Shown here piece by piece: positions 1 to 8,145 of a stretch of DNA of 64,000 bases. The stretch comes from Parvibaculum indicum. GTDB taxonomy: Bacteria > Pseudomonadota > Alphaproteobacteria > Parvibaculales > Parvibaculaceae. Position 1 is the stretch's first letter, and every line of letters begins with the position of its first letter. The position numbers and the translations under genes were made by a program. The stretch is taken from contig NZ_JAASQO010000003.1 in NCBI RefSeq assembly GCF_011762095.1, positions 1 through 64,000 of the forward strand, given 5' to 3'. The notes under the pieces are model-generated. The model saw only the letters and a list, made by a program, of their open reading frames with translations, was not told where the DNA came from and did no database searches.

Positions 1-10
1 TAGCCTCCAT
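1..10 (-). CDS. Start of a gene leaving the window (partial)
   Basis: On the minus strand an ATG at 10-8 follows an AAGGAG ribosome site at the usual distance. It lies 81 bases after the stop of the interrupted lipoprotein gene on the same strand. Only three codons (Met-Glu-Ala) are inside the window, so the product cannot be named. The call rests only on the ribosome site and the collinear context. Confidence 0.35.
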
Positions 11-456
11 GGAGAAACTCCTTCCCGCCAATCAACGGGAAGCAAAATCAATCATCACCTCAAAATGCGAAAGGTGGGGCTACAACACCGCTTACGAATT
101 GTAGAGGATGGTCTTGTTCGATCCTTCATGAATTTCGGACTCCTCGCCGATCGAGGTGACCACCGACGGCGCCGCGTTCACATATACGCTGCTATTCACA
201 TTCTGCGGCGTGAGGCGCACGGCATATTCGATTTCAGGGATCGAAAGAGACAGCTCACTCAGTATACTGACAGTAGATTCTCCGGCCTCCTTCTGCCAGT
301 CCTGCGTGCGCGTCGCTCCGAGTTGAACCGTCAAATCGTTGAAGAAGTCGGTTCCTCTCGATTTGGAATCCGTGGAATAGCGGCGCACGAAATAGATATT
401 CGCAACGATATTGAGGTTACGGCAGATGTCGTCCCTGGCGTTCTTGTCGCATGTCA

Positions 457-1386
457 GAGCCTGAATCATAAAGGCGGCAATGATTTCATGGCCTTGCGAG
501 ACGTCGTGTGACGATGCGGATGTGGGCGATGAAGAGCCATGCGATGGCGCTTTCGATGGTTCTCTCCCAGTCTTTGGCGAGGCGGCGTGACCTGCCAAGC
601 CATGCGAAGGTGCGCTCGACCACCCATCGGCGCGGCAACACCTCGAAGCCTTTGGCGAGATCGGAGCGCTTGATGACCTCGACCCTCCACTCTCCGATCT
701 TCGTCAAGGCGCCGCGCAGTTTTTGCCCTGCATATCCGCCATCGGCGAAGACATGACGCAGCCATGGGAAGCGGTAGCGCGCCCTGGCGAGCACAGCAGG
801 CGCGCCGTCACGGTCCTGGATATCGGCGGCGTGAACGAGGGCGGTGACGAGGAAGCCTTCCGTATCGGTCAGGATATGACGCTTCCTGCCTTTTGTTTTC
901 TTGCCGGCATCATAGCCCACCGGGCCACCGCTTTCGGTGGTTTTCACGCTCTGGCTGTCGATCACACCGGCCGTCGGCTGAGCCTCTCGTCCCATCCGCT
1001 CCCGGGCAGCAAACAAAAGGTGGTGGTTGATCGTCTCCAGCAAACGCTCGTCACGCCAGCGGTAGAAATATTTCTGCACCGTGGAGAAAGGCGGAAAGTC
1101 CTTCGGCAGAAAGCGCCATTGGCAGCCCGTCGAGGCGATGTACAAAAGCGCGTTCACGACCTCCCGCAAATCCGTCCGGCGCGGTCGGCCGATCCGGTTG
1201 GGCACCGGCATGAAAGGCTCGATAAGTGCCCATTCCCCGTCCGTCAGGTCGCTTGCGTAGCGCGCGCTATCCCGCTCATACTGCGCACGTGTGATTTCAG
1301 TCCACGGCATATCGATCTCCTGTTAGTTCGCAAACCAACAGAATCATAAGCCGCTGAAATCACACACCTCTTTTTGGAACAGGCTC
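457..1386 (-). mobile_element. IS5-family element, IS1031-like, complete
   Basis: The element is 930 bp. Both ends begin GAGCCTG, and the imperfect inverted repeats run about 32 bp inward to a shared TGATTTCA. It is flanked by a 3-bp TCA duplication at 454-456 and 1387-1389, the TNA-type target typical of the IS1031 subgroup. Removing the element and one TCA restores the reading frame of the host lipoprotein gene, which independently confirms the ends. It carries one intact transposase gene and may still be able to move. Confidence 0.9.
486..1310 (-). CDS. IS5-family DDE transposase
   Basis: This 274-residue transposase catalyses cut-and-paste movement of the surrounding element. The N-terminal part (residues 20-90) is the DUF4096-like domain seen in this family (LTDGEWALIEPFMP, GRPRRTDLREVVNA). 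The DDE triad is visible as Asp118 (VIDSQSVKT), Asp190 (FADGGYAG) and Glu232 (WVVERTFAWLGR). The frame is intact with no programmed frameshift, as in IS1031-type members. A short fragment of a related transposase (LPRRWVV) is found again near 39.17 kb. Confidence 0.95.
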   Translation of the reverse strand: MPWTEITRAQYERDSARYASDLTDGEWALIEPFMPVPNRIGRPRRTDLREVVNALLYIASTGCQWRFLPKDFPPFSTVQKYFYRWRDERLLETINHHLLFAARERMGREAQPTAGVIDSQSVKTTESGGPVGYDAGKKTKGRKRHILTDTEGFLVTALVHAADIQDRDGAPAVLARARYRFPWLRHVFADGGYAGQKLRGALTKIGEWRVEVIKRSDLAKGFEVLPRRWVVERTFAWLGRSRRLAKDWERTIESAIAWLFIAHIRIVTRRLARP

Positions 1387-1941
1387 TCAGGCCTTTCTCC
1401 GCCTGCACATTATCGGCTTCGTGCGGAATGGTCGCGATCGGGCTGGAATAGGCCGTGTCGCCCGGCAGATAGACGGCGCGGATGAAGCGGGTGGCCGGGT
1501 CGTCGTCCTGTATATGCGAGGCCTGCATGGCATCGAAAAGGGAGCGGGCGACGATTTCGTCGCCATTCTTCAGCGCCGCCATGGCGGACAATGCCCAGTA
1601 TGTGCTGCGGTCGTCGATCAGCGCGGCATTCAGGAAGGCGATTTGTGCCGAAGCGAAATTTCCCAGGGACATCTCGGAAACGCCGAGTCCTATGTAGGCC
1701 GGTGCATAATCCTGGGAAAAGCGTGCCGCGCTTGAAAAGGCCGCGCGGGCAAAGACGTTCTTGTTGACCGCAAGGCTGTCGTCTTCCAGCAATTGAAGAC
1801 CGTATGCGAAATGCCTGTGCCAGTCATGCCCCAGATTCTGAAACGGTATGGGCCGGTTTTCAACGCGGGGCAACCCGCCAAAACACCCGGAAAGCATGAC
1901 GCATAAGCCGGCGGCCAGAGCCGCGCGACCCTGTCTGGCAA

Positions 1942-1980
1942 AAGAGGAAAAACGTCCGGAACGATACCGCTCCGGACGTT
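1942..1980 (-). terminator. Hairpin with T-run after the secreted-protein gene
   Basis: On the minus strand AACGTCCGGA and TCCGGACGTT (1980-1971 and 1960-1951) form a perfect 10-bp stem with a 10-base loop. TTTTT-CC-TCTTTT follows. It begins 33 bases after the stop of the secreted-protein gene and looks like an intrinsic terminator. It also overlaps the possible 5' coding part of the lipoprotein gene, so it could attenuate that gene. Confidence 0.6.
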
Positions 1981-2013
1981 CAACCATTACCGTCGTGGCA
2001 GACGCCGATACGG

Positions 2014-3216
2014 TCAACTGCACGATTTCTTCCACTCGTCGGCCTTGTCCTTGAGGTCTTCAAAGCCGCCGAATAGCGAGGCGATACGGTCCGCGACCTT
2101 GGACTGCAGATCCTGCATCTTCTTCTCCTTCATATCGGAGACGTCTGCGAGATATCCGAAGGGCGCGGGAACCGTGACCGAGCCGAGGCTGACGCCGTGG
2201 GTTTCGCCCTTGTACTTAAACTTGGCGCGACTCTTTACCTTGATCTCGGTGTCGCTCATCGACTCGACCTTGGAGCAAAGCTTCACTTTCACGCTGCTCG
2301 TGATCGGAATCTTCGCCCAGCAGAATTCGTCTTCGTCATGATCGTCGACGAGCTTCTGGAACAGGTTGAGCTCGGTCCAGTTGTTGTCGCTCCATTTGAA
2401 ATAGGAGTTGTAGGAAAGGTTGATCTTCTCCAACTGGCCGAGCAGGACGGGCTGCCCGGTCGGGTTGTCGTTTCCGCCCGCATCATCCGGGTATTCAGGA
2501 TAGAGACGAAGGTCGACCTTGAGCTGAATGGTCCGGCTGTGCCCGTCAAAGCTCTTCTTCTCCTTGGCGTGCAGATAAAAGAGCGAATAGCCGTTTTCCC
2601 GAATCTCGTTGAGTTTCTCCCGCTTGTCCTGGAGGCTGGCAAGCACATGAACGATCCGGCAGGCCGTCTTCTTGGCCGACTTGTATTTCGAAACCGTGGA
2701 GCTGTCCGCCTGGTCCAGGAATGCGCCGAGAGCGGCATCTTCCGTGTCCTGATTGCATCGCATATCTGCGATATCGAGCTTGGTGTTGTCTTCATCCAAC
2801 GCCGCCTGCGCAAGCTCGTTGGCATTGCTCATCGTGATGGTGACCTGCGGCGGGATGTGCTTCTGAACGTTTCCTTCGCTCAGCGGCGAGGTGTATCCGG
2901 TAAGGTCATAGGTCTTGTTGATGAGGTCGGCGGCGTCCTGAGCCTTGCTGTTGTAGTTATCGAGCTTTTCGAAGAAATCCTTCGCATAGCTGCTGGAAGT
3001 GGCGCTCGCATAGTCGTTCTCGACCTGATCGGAGGTCTTGTCCGCATCGCTCTGGAAATCGGAAATCCCCGCGGCGACATCTCCCGATTGCGCCGAACAG
3101 CTTTCGGCGGCGAGGACCGGATTGGACATGAGCGCCAGAATCGCGGCTACCGATGTCGTGCAACGGGCCCATTTCAGCACCCGGTCACACATTCTTGTCT
3201 CTGCAGTAGAAGTCAC
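2014..3216 (-). CDS. Secreted protein of unknown function
   Basis: The protein has 400 residues. A Sec-type signal peptide is clear: positively charged start, hydrophobic VAAILALM, then a likely cut after VLAA near residue 37. The mature part is acidic and rich in Asp, Ser and Lys. It has few cysteines, spaced far apart, and long helical stretches at the start (DFQSDADKTSDQVENDYA) and end (MQDLQSKVADRIASLFG). I recognise no family. GTG 3216 follows an AAGGGG site; ATG 3192 is an alternative start. It sits directly upstream of the interrupted lipoprotein gene on the same strand, so the two may belong to one envelope function. Confidence 0.65.
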   Translation of the reverse strand: MTSTAETRMCDRVLKWARCTTSVAAILALMSNPVLAAESCSAQSGDVAAGISDFQSDADKTSDQVENDYASATSSSYAKDFFEKLDNYNSKAQDAADLINKTYDLTGYTSPLSEGNVQKHIPPQVTITMSNANELAQAALDEDNTKLDIADMRCNQDTEDAALGAFLDQADSSTVSKYKSAKKTACRIVHVLASLQDKREKLNEIRENGYSLFYLHAKEKKSFDGHSRTIQLKVDLRLYPEYPDDAGGNDNPTGQPVLLGQLEKINLSYNSYFKWSDNNWTELNLFQKLVDDHDEDEFCWAKIPITSSVKVKLCSKVESMSDTEIKVKSRAKFKYKGETHGVSLGSVTVPAPFGYLADVSDMKEKKMQDLQSKVADRIASLFGGFEDLKDKADEWKKSCS

Positions 3217-3463
3217 CCTGTTTCCCCTTCACGCTGGTGTGTGAGCAGGGGGTAGAACGCCCGAAAACACGTCAGGAGCTCAATACCAAGAACTGGGTAT
3301 GGGCAAAGACGCGCCGCTGCCTGAAGTGCTTACCTGCATTGTGAGCGCGGGAAAGGCGGAAATCCGCCCTTCTTTGGCCGCGCCGGGGGTGTCAGGGGCA
3401 TGGTTGCTGCAGCATACTTACCGGGAAGTGCGGCATTGTGAGCAGGAGAGAGGGCGGCTTCAC
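3217..3463. promoter_or_regulatory. Divergent intergenic region
   Basis: This 247-base gap separates the secreted-protein gene from the two-component genes. It contains the imperfect palindrome ATACC-AAGAACT-GGGTAT at 3281-3298, which could be a site for the neighbouring LuxR-type regulator. That link is a guess from position. An open frame continues upstream of the chosen regulator start, but the start at 3464 has the better ribosome site. Confidence 0.3.
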
Positions 3464-4159
3464 ATGAGTGTTTCAGACGGTGACGGGCAATCCGGAAAAC
3501 GCGGCGCCTCCATATGCCGGATTATCGTGACGGAGGATGACGACGCCGTAAGGGAGCGGTTTGTCCGTCTGATCGCGGATTGGGATGGCGGGGAGCTGGT
3601 GGCTGAAAGCGCGACGCTGTCGGACACGCTCGCCGCGATCCGGGAAAGCGAGATAGATCTGCTGATCACCGACCTGAATCTCCCCGACGGCAATGGGATA
3701 GAGGCAATCAAGGCTCTTGGCGTGATTCAGCCGCACGCCGAGGCGATGGTCATCTCGGTCCTTGCCGATGATCGGACCGTGCTCGATTCGATCGAGGCGG
3801 GCGCATCGGGCTACCTCCTGAAAGATGCCGATCCGGTCGATCTGGTCGAGGCGATCAACGACTTGATGGCGGGGCGATCGCCCATTTCGTCCCGCATCGC
3901 GCGCGTTCTCGTCAAACGTCTGGCCGAGCGGGCGGAGCGCGCGGCGGAAGACAAGGATGCGCCGAAAATGACCCCGCGAGAAATGGATATCCTTTGGGGT
4001 ATAGCGAAGGGACTTACCAGTGACGAACTGGCTGCCAGCCTCGGCATATCCCGGCAGACGATACCGGTTCACATTCGCAACATATACAGAAAGCTGCAGG
4101 TCTCGAACCGCTCGGAAGCGGTGTTCGAAGCGACGCGGCAGGGGATCATCCGGCTATGA
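3464..4159 (+). CDS. NarL/FixJ-type response regulator
   Basis: This cytoplasmic transcription factor of 231 residues is switched by phosphorylation. The receiver domain (residues 18-135) has the acidic pocket EDD (24-26), phospho-acceptor Asp70 in LLITDLNLPDG and Lys120 in GYLLKDAD. The C-terminal LuxR-type helix-turn-helix (about 167-228) is seen as MTPREMDILWGIAKG and SRQTIPVHIRNIYRKL. The start at 3464 follows an AGGAGAG site. The histidine kinase gene begins inside its stop (ATGA overlap), so the two are a cognate pair. The target genes are not shown by the sequence; the divergent secreted-protein and lipoprotein genes are candidates. Confidence 0.88.
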   Translation: MSVSDGDGQSGKRGASICRIIVTEDDDAVRERFVRLIADWDGGELVAESATLSDTLAAIRESEIDLLITDLNLPDGNGIEAIKALGVIQPHAEAMVISVLADDRTVLDSIEAGASGYLLKDADPVDLVEAINDLMAGRSPISSRIARVLVKRLAERAERAAEDKDAPKMTPREMDILWGIAKGLTSDELAASLGISRQTIPVHIRNIYRKLQVSNRSEAVFEATRQGIIRL

Positions 4160-6006
4160 CGGCGATCCATATGACGGCTTCTGTCCCGAGAGGGCGGCAT
4201 ATGGCCTTGCTGGTGCTTGTCGCCGTCATCGCATTCATCGCAGCGCTTCCGCAAATCGTGCAGATTCCCGAACCGCGCCATTACTATCGTCTCGACACGG
4301 CCGAGTTCCATGAAGGGGGGAAACCGGACCGGATCGTCAGCCTGCCCGCGCGCTGGGTTCACGAGACGGCATTCGGTCCGGAAACGGCAACCTATCGTAT
4401 ATCGTTCGTTCCGAAGGATTTGCCTGATACCGAACTTGCTCTCTTTATTCCGGTGGTGCGGCAGACGATCGAGGTTCGTCTGAACGGGCATCTCCTGCCC
4501 CGGATGCCGCGCTCCTCATGGTCGAGCCCCAGAAGCGGATATGCTTATGCCGCAACATTGCCGCGGCGTTTCATCGACATCGGCGGAAACAACGATCTCG
4601 AAATACGTTTGATCCGGACGGATGGATGGCTCTCGGGCTATCTGTCACCCGTCTATGTTTCAGCGGCAAAGGACGTCAAAGGGTATCGCCGGATCGCCGA
4701 CATGCTGACCGAACAATGGCGCGCGATGACCTTTGCCCTCCATGTCGTCGCCGTGATGGGGTTCGTGACGATCCTGCTGTTCCGATATCACGATCCTGTA
4801 TTCCAGTGGCTGACGCTCGTCACCGGCTGGAGCCTGGTTCTCGTTCTCTCCCAGTCGCCGGTTGTTGGGCAATTTCTCGATGGTAGCAGGCTTTACCTCC
4901 TCCCGGGCGTCGCCGGGGTGGGACTGATGGCCATCGGTGTGGCCATGGCGCTGACGGGCCGGGACCACCCACATTGGCTCCGCATTTCCGTCTGGCTTGT
5001 GCCGCTGGCACTGTTCCTGTTCGGAGTGAGTGGTGTTGTCGGCTTACCCGCCGCCATTGTGGCCGGTATCGCCATCATGATCGTTTCCTATGCCGTTGCG
5101 GCATCGATCCTGATCCGGGGTTTCTCGCAGAACGGCGGGTGGCAAGGCGCGATGCTGTCGGTGCCCTTCGCCTTGAGCGCCTGGTTCGCCGCGCATGATC
5201 TGCTGATGGGGCTGGGCCTCAATGACGGCGTGTTCCTGCTGACGCCCTATATGCGGACGATGATCCTCGTCGTCATTATGATCGTTCTCATGGGGCGTCT
5301 GGCGCAGAGCCTTAATCTGGTCGATCAGGCCAATGATGTCCTGCTCCGGCGCCTCGCCGAACAGGAGGAGGAGCTGAATGAACTCCATGAGAGGGATCGC
5401 TGTCTGAGAGAGCAAAGCGTTCTGGAGCGGGAACGGCAGAGGCTGATGTCCGATCTCCATGACGGTCTCAGCGGCCATCTGGTATCGATCATCGCACTGG
5501 CCGAGCGCAGCGATGTGAACGGCGCCTTTATCAGTTCTTCGGCGCGTGAAGCGCTGGACGATCTTCGTCTCGTGATCCAGTCGCTGGATATCGGCGATAG
5601 CGATCTGCTTGTCGCGCTTGCGGGCTGGCGCGAGCGTCTTGAGCCGCGGTTGCGCCGGATAGGCGTCAAACTGGAATGGTCCATGGAAGCCATGCCGCAG
5701 ATCACCGGCGTAACCCCTGCAAACGCACTGGCGGTATTGAGGATTATGCAGGAGGCGGTCACCAATGCCCTGAAGCATGGACCTGCGACGCGCATCTTAA
5801 TTCGGGGGGAACCTCGCAGCAGGGGAGCTGCGATCATTGTCGAAAACGACCTGCACGATCCGGTGAAACCAGGCAAAGGCCATGGCGTCGTCAATATGCA
5901 GAGGCGGGCCGAAGGCTTTGGGGCTTCAGTTCGTCTTGACTTCGCAAAGTCGTGTGCCCGTTTGGAGCTGATGCTTCCCGGAAGACTTGTAAGTGAGAAT
6001 TCATAA
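4156..6006 (+). CDS. Membrane sensor histidine kinase (HisKA_3 type)
   Basis: This 616-residue kinase has an N-terminal membrane helix and a periplasmic beta-rich domain (about 40-185). Some seven membrane segments (about 190-395) follow, as in 7TMR-DISM sensors, then a short coiled coil (LAEQEEELNELHERDRCL). The phosphoacceptor is His435 in MSDLHDGLSGHLVS. The ATPase domain shows its N-box QEAVTNALKHG near 532-542 and a G-box GHGVVNMQRRAEGFG. It overlaps the response regulator by four bases and should phosphorylate it. The ligand is unknown; the sensor domain resembles carbohydrate-binding folds only in outline. Confidence 0.88.
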   Translation: MTAIHMTASVPRGRHMALLVLVAVIAFIAALPQIVQIPEPRHYYRLDTAEFHEGGKPDRIVSLPARWVHETAFGPETATYRISFVPKDLPDTELALFIPVVRQTIEVRLNGHLLPRMPRSSWSSPRSGYAYAATLPRRFIDIGGNNDLEIRLIRTDGWLSGYLSPVYVSAAKDVKGYRRIADMLTEQWRAMTFALHVVAVMGFVTILLFRYHDPVFQWLTLVTGWSLVLVLSQSPVVGQFLDGSRLYLLPGVAGVGLMAIGVAMALTGRDHPHWLRISVWLVPLALFLFGVSGVVGLPAAIVAGIAIMIVSYAVAASILIRGFSQNGGWQGAMLSVPFALSAWFAAHDLLMGLGLNDGVFLLTPYMRTMILVVIMIVLMGRLAQSLNLVDQANDVLLRRLAEQEEELNELHERDRCLREQSVLERERQRLMSDLHDGLSGHLVSIIALAERSDVNGAFISSSAREALDDLRLVIQSLDIGDSDLLVALAGWRERLEPRLRRIGVKLEWSMEAMPQITGVTPANALAVLRIMQEAVTNALKHGPATRILIRGEPRSRGAAIIVENDLHDPVKPGKGHGVVNMQRRAEGFGASVRLDFAKSCARLELMLPGRLVSENS

Positions 6007-6051
6007 CGGGTGATGCTGCTTGTGAGCAAACGGTATACCTGAGAGCTGCGG

Positions 6052-6366
6052 CTATTGGACGGGTTTTCGACTGGTTTCCTTGGGAACGTGAGCGCGAGAG
6101 CGCTCATTGTCACCATCAGCGGTCTGGCTGATACTCGATCGCTCGGGACCTATCATCCAGGCCTTGCCCATCTTCCCGATTACCTGGACGGACAGATCGC
6201 TGCGCGGACTAATACGACACGCAAGCACTTGTCCTTCACGTAAATCGTCTTCGCTGACATGCTGGCGACTCATGACGTCCGCTTCGTAGGCGTCTTCTAT
6301 CACCCGGATTTTGCATATGCCGCAGCCGCCGTTTGACCAGCCCGCCCGGTCCAAGGTTGGGGGCAA
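6052..6366 (-). pseudogene. Degenerate plant-type [2Fe-2S] ferredoxin
   Basis: The translated strand reads GWSNGGCGICKIRV, then MSRQHVSEDDL and VLACRISPRSDL, the core of plant-type ferredoxins that serve oxygenases. The cluster motif should be C-x4-C-x2-C...C. The first cysteine position is Trp (TGG), one base from Cys. The N-terminal beta strands are largely missing, and no good start with a ribosome site is present. I therefore read it as a decayed ferredoxin, perhaps an old redox partner of the oxygenases nearby. It occupies most of the 424-base gap between the kinase and the next gene. Confidence 0.55.
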
Positions 6367-6430
6367 GTTCAGGTGGACGTATCCCCCACGAATGCGCTAA
6401 GCAATAAGAAAATCATGATAAGGGATAGGG

Positions 6431-7606
6431 ATGGGTATCAACGGAAAGTCCTATATAGTCGGAATCTACGAGCATCCGTGCCGCGCGGCGCTGGACAAGA
6501 CGCTGCCGCAACTTCACGCCGAGATCGCGAAGGGCGCGCTGGCGGACGCTGGTCTTTCAAAGGACGATGTTGACGCATATTTCTGCGCCGGCGACGCACC
6601 GGGGTTGGGCCCGATCAACATGATCGAATATATGGGCCTCAACAATGTGCGTCATATGGACAGCACGGAGACCGGCGGGTCTTCCTACATCGTCCATGTC
6701 AATCACGCAGCGCAGGCCATCGCTGCGGGGCATTGCAATGTGGCGCTGATCACGCTGGCAGGCAGGCCGGTTGCCGACGCAAAAGAAGGTAAGCCCGTCC
6801 GTTACTACAACCAGCAGGCGCCGGACTTTCCGTTCGAAATGCCTTATGGCCCCAACGTCACGAATATGTACGCCATGTGTGCGATGCGGCATATGCATGA
6901 ATACGGCACCACCAGCGAGCAACTCGCATGGATCAAGGTCGCCGCATCCCATCACGCCCAGCACAATGAACATGCCAGGCTCCGCGATGTTGTGACCGTG
7001 GAGGATGTCATCAATTCGCCGATGATTGCCGATCCGTTACACAGGCTCGACTGTTGCGTTATCACCGACGGTGGTGGCGGCATTGTAATGGCGAGCCCGG
7101 CAGTGGCGAAGTCGCTGAAGCGTAGCCGCGTCAAGGTTCTCGGCGCCGGTGAGGCGCCCAAGCATCTCGCGGCGGGCCAGGTCGATCTGACCTATTCCGG
7201 CGCGCGTTGGAGCGGGCCCAAAGCGTTCGCCGAAGCCGGTGTCACGCCCGCCGACATCAAATACGCCTCCATCTATGATTCCTTCACTATTACAGTGCTG
7301 GAAACGCTCGAAGATCTGGGTTTTTGCAAAAAAGGCGACGGCGGAAAGTTTGTTTCGGACGGCAATCTGATTTCCGGCGTCGGCAAACTGCCCTTCAACA
7401 CGGATGGCGGAGGATTGTGCAACAATCACCCGGGCAATCGCGGCGGCATGACCAAGGTTCTTGAAGCGGTTCGTCAGGTTCGCGGTGAGGCTCACCCAAA
7501 GGTTCAGGTTCGCAATTGCGATATTGCGCTGGCGCATGGAACCGGCGGGCTTCTGGGATCGCGGATGGGCAGCGCAACCGTTATTCTGGGAAATGAAGAC
7601 GCATGA
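6431..7606 (+). CDS. Thiolase-fold protein (lipid-transfer/aldolase type)
   Basis: This 391-residue protein has the thiolase fold of SCP-x and Ltp2-like proteins, with the C-terminal GxGGxxG-like stretch (HGTGGLLGSR). The nucleophilic cysteine of true thiolases, expected in the segment DSTETGGSSYIVHVNHA, is absent, so ordinary thiolysis is unlikely. Family knowledge: Ltp2-type members act with a DUF35 partner as retro-aldolases on side-chain CoA esters. The DUF35 gene directly follows with a four-base overlap. The start at 6431 follows an AAGGGATAGGG site. The aldolase role is inferred from the missing cysteine and the partner gene. Confidence 0.8.
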   Translation: MGINGKSYIVGIYEHPCRAALDKTLPQLHAEIAKGALADAGLSKDDVDAYFCAGDAPGLGPINMIEYMGLNNVRHMDSTETGGSSYIVHVNHAAQAIAAGHCNVALITLAGRPVADAKEGKPVRYYNQQAPDFPFEMPYGPNVTNMYAMCAMRHMHEYGTTSEQLAWIKVAASHHAQHNEHARLRDVVTVEDVINSPMIADPLHRLDCCVITDGGGGIVMASPAVAKSLKRSRVKVLGAGEAPKHLAAGQVDLTYSGARWSGPKAFAEAGVTPADIKYASIYDSFTITVLETLEDLGFCKKGDGGKFVSDGNLISGVGKLPFNTDGGGLCNNHPGNRGGMTKVLEAVRQVRGEAHPKVQVRNCDIALAHGTGGLLGSRMGSATVILGNEDA

Positions 7607-7992
7607 GCACCGACCAGAAAAAGATCGATCTTGTGGTCAATTCCGAGAGCAAGCCCTATTGGGAAGGCGCCGCCAGGGGACAACTCCTGATCCGGGTTTG
7701 CAACGCCTGCGGCAAGGCGCATTACTATCCGCGGACGATTTGCCCGCATTGCTTCTCGGAGGACACGGCGTTCGTCGAGGCTTCGGGCAATGGCGTTATC
7801 TACAGCTATTCGGTCACGCGGCAAGCCAAGCCTCCTTATGTCATTGCCTATGTTGAGCTTGATGAAGGGGTTTCGATGCTCACGAATATCGTCGATTGCG
7901 AAATCGACAAGATTCGCATCGGACAGAAAGTCAGGGTCAAATTTACCGAGGCCGGCGAGGGATACGCGCTGCCGGTGTTCACACCCGTATGA
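7603..7992 (+). CDS. DUF35 OB-fold protein with zinc ribbon
   Basis: This 129-residue protein has a rubredoxin-like zinc ribbon with Cys33, Cys36, Cys47 and Cys50 (CNACGKAHYYPRTICPHC). An OB-fold with the usual GVIYSYSVT and DEGVSMLTNIVDC strands follows. DUF35 proteins bind acyl-CoA and complex with thiolase-like partners (for example ChsH2 with Ltp2). It overlaps the thiolase-like gene by four bases, so the two are likely translated together and form one complex. Confidence 0.85.
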   Translation: MSTDQKKIDLVVNSESKPYWEGAARGQLLIRVCNACGKAHYYPRTICPHCFSEDTAFVEASGNGVIYSYSVTRQAKPPYVIAYVELDEGVSMLTNIVDCEIDKIRIGQKVRVKFTEAGEGYALPVFTPV

Positions 7993-8145
7993 TGCGGGAT
8001 TTTCGATGAACGGCATTCCGGCGTGCTTGACGGCTTGCCGGAACGTCCGGCGACGGGTCGGTTGAGGCAACGGACGGTTAAGGACGGAACGGCGTGATCG
8101 CAAAAAAGCCGACCCCCGAAGACCGGATTTTTCAGGGAGGATCAT

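Larger units (their letters stand above)
92..1987 (-). pseudogene. TPR-type lipoprotein gene interrupted by an IS5-family element
   Basis: Two minus-strand pieces (1987-1387 and 456-92) join in frame when the insertion and one copy of the TCA duplication are removed, restoring ...EKGL-TCDKN... and a 320-residue protein. The N-terminus has a lipoprotein signal ending in LSGC. Residues from about 60 to 170 look like helical TPR repeats (the stretch around AYIGLGVSEMSLGNFASAQI). The C-terminal part, with IPEIEY and a VNAAPSVVTSIGEES stretch, faintly resembles secretin-type beta domains; that resemblance is an inference from pattern only. The start is uncertain: ATG 1987 lacks a clear ribosome site and lies just before a terminator-like hairpin. 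In its present state the full protein cannot be made. Confidence 0.7.

Noticed and set aside
723-1349. Long open frame on the plus strand across the IS element
   Set aside because: It is the antisense of the intact transposase gene and has no family signal.
2197-3255. 352-codon plus-strand frame opposite the secreted protein
   Set aside because: Antisense shadow; the minus-strand gene has a signal peptide, a ribosome site and better composition.
6408-6424. Further copy of the island operator motif before the first thiolase-like gene
   Set aside because: AAATCATGATAAGGGA matches only weakly and overlaps the ribosome site.
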